Of a stretch of DNA of 5,480 nt, positions 4,523 through 5,480 are shown piece by piece. The translations under genes and the position numbers were made by a program. Position 1 is the first letter of the stretch. Every line of letters starts with the position of its first letter. Source of the DNA: DASQFI01 sp050264575. GTDB lineage: Bacteria > Acidobacteriota > Vicinamibacteria > Vicinamibacterales > SCN-69-37. The notes below the pieces were generated by a model. It saw nothing but the letters and a program-made list of their open reading frames with translations. It was not told where the DNA came from and ran no database searches. The stretch is from positions 1 to 5,480 of the forward strand of contig JBLNGH010000308.1 of NCBI GenBank assembly GCA_050264575.1. Direction: 5' to 3'.

Positions 4523-5480
4523 ATGTCAGTGCCCACGCAGGACGAATCGCCGGCTCTTTGGACTCGATCCCTGGTCGCGATATCTCTGCTCCGGACGGGA
4601 CATAACACCACCGGAGCCAGGATTTTCAAGGAACTCTCGACCCAGGCCCCGCCGACCATCGACCGGCTCGCCGAGCACCTCCGGATTCCGCCCGCCACCC
4701 GTGGCCAGCGGGTCCGGAACGCCCTCGCGCACGGTCACCGGGCGGTCACGGCTGCCCGCCGGCTGGGGCTGGCCATCCTGCCCGTCTCGGCCGCCGATTA
4801 TCCCGACCGGCTCCGGCAGATTCCCGATCCGCCGATCGTCCTGTGGATCAGGGGCGTGATCGAGAGCTTGAGCGCCCCGGCCGTCGCGATTGTCGGCTCG
4901 CGGGCCGCGACCCCGACCGGGATCACGGTGGCCACACGCCTGGCCCGCGAGCTTGCCGAGGCTGGCCTCGTCATCGTGAGCGGTATGGCGCGAGGCGTGG
5001 ACGCCGCGGCCCATCGTGGCGCCCTCGACGCGCGAGGCACGACGGTGGCCGTGCTTGGCAGCGGCGCCGATGTCATCTACCCGCGCCAGCGCGCGTCGAT
5101 GGCGCAGGAGATCGTCGACCGCGGCGCGATCGTGAGCGAGCTGCCTCCTGGAACGCCGCCGCTCCCGCCGAACTTCCCGCTTCGCAATCGCATCATCTCG
5201 GGGCTCGCGCGCGCGGTCGTCGTCATCGAAGCGTCCGAGAAGAGTGGCTCGCTCATTACGGCGAAGGCGGCGCTCGAGCAGGGCCGCGACGTGCTCGCGG
5301 TCCCGGGCAATGTGGTTTCGGGACGCCATCGCGGCTGCCACGCTCTTATAAAGGATGGAGCACGACTGGTCGAGACTGTAGAAGATGTACTCGACGAGCT
5401 GAAGTGGCCGCGTCCGAGCGCGGACGCGCCTGCCAGAGTGAACTCGTTGCAATTGAGCGAGTTGGAAGAAAGAATGGCCG
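4523..5480 (+). CDS. dprA: DNA-processing protein DprA (C-terminus outside window)
   Basis: DprA binds single-stranded DNA entering during transformation, protects it and loads RecA. The open frame runs 319 codons from the ATG at 4523 to the window edge without a stop. AAGG at 4513-4516 is well spaced as a ribosome-binding site. Residues about 12-70 are a helical SAM/HhH-like head. The Rossmann-like DprA/Smf core spans about 85-293, with VGSRAAT at 124-130, SGMARGVDAAAH at 153-164, GSGADVIYP at 179-187, FPLRNRIISGL at 218-228 (RNRIISGL is a family hallmark), KSGSLITA at 240-247, EQGRDVLAVPGN at 252-263 and GCHALIKDGA at 271-280. The tail from about 294 (WPRPSADAP) is the linker to the usual C-terminal winged-helix domain, which is not visible. 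It diverges from the TPR gene across 184 bases. In many genomes topA follows dprA; that cannot be checked here. Confidence 0.96.
   Translation, partial: MSVPTQDESPALWTRSLVAISLLRTGHNTTGARIFKELSTQAPPTIDRLAEHLRIPPATRGQRVRNALAHGHRAVTAARRLGLAILPVSAADYPDRLRQIPDPPIVLWIRGVIESLSAPAVAIVGSRAATPTGITVATRLARELAEAGLVIVSGMARGVDAAAHRGALDARGTTVAVLGSGADVIYPRQRASMAQEIVDRGAIVSELPPGTPPLPPNFPLRNRIISGLARAVVVIEASEKSGSLITAKAALEQGRDVLAVPGNVVSGRHRGCHALIKDGARLVETVEDVLDELKWPRPSADAPARVNSLQLSELEERMA

Noticed and set aside
4339..4698. Upstream extension of the TPR protein to 237 residues
   Set aside because: It would overlap the dprA start on the other strand and place the obvious signal peptide in the middle of the protein.
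4526..5452. 308-codon open frame on the minus strand opposite dprA
   Set aside because: The plus strand encodes an unmistakable DprA with all core motifs; the antisense product is Arg/Asp-rich low-complexity sequence.

Overview
The window is GC-rich bacterial chromosome packed with housekeeping genes. Two partial competence-type genes run off its ends. High GC and the obgE-nadD-rsfS order fit many phyla. The style of the Obg, RsfS and DprA proteins, together with a TPR/lipoprotein pair, makes me lean toward Acidobacteriota (Vicinamibacteria-like), but this is inference and no 16S or other marker is present.

Layout, in coordinate order. 1-129 (minus) is the N-terminus of a ComF-type phosphoribosyltransferase, cut by the window edge. 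228-617 rsfS, 614-1246 nadD and 1243-2286 obgE (all minus) are chained by short stop/start overlaps. 2287-2409 is a spacer almost wholly filled by a long imperfect inverted repeat. 2410-2667 rpmA (L27) and 2678-2989 rplU (L21), both minus, head this ribosome-linked operon. 2990-3233 is the rplU leader and promoter region, rich in short repeats. 3234-4016 (minus) is a probable lipoprotein of unknown function; it overlaps by 32 bases the end of 3985-4338 (minus), a small exported TPR protein. 4339-4522 is a divergent promoter region with a perfect 11-base inverted repeat. 4523-5480 (plus) is dprA, cut at the right edge.

Functionally, rplU-rpmA-obgE-nadD-rsfS is the widespread ribosome biogenesis cluster: two large-subunit proteins, the GTPase that assists 50S assembly, and the silencing factor RsfS that binds L14. 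NadD supplies NAD. The TPR/lipoprotein pair looks like a co-translated envelope unit with no assigned job. ComF and DprA, at opposite ends, both belong to natural-transformation gene sets. No mobile element, CRISPR array, tRNA or rRNA was seen, and no spacer exceeds 300 bases. The least explained parts are the envelope pair and the three structured spacers.
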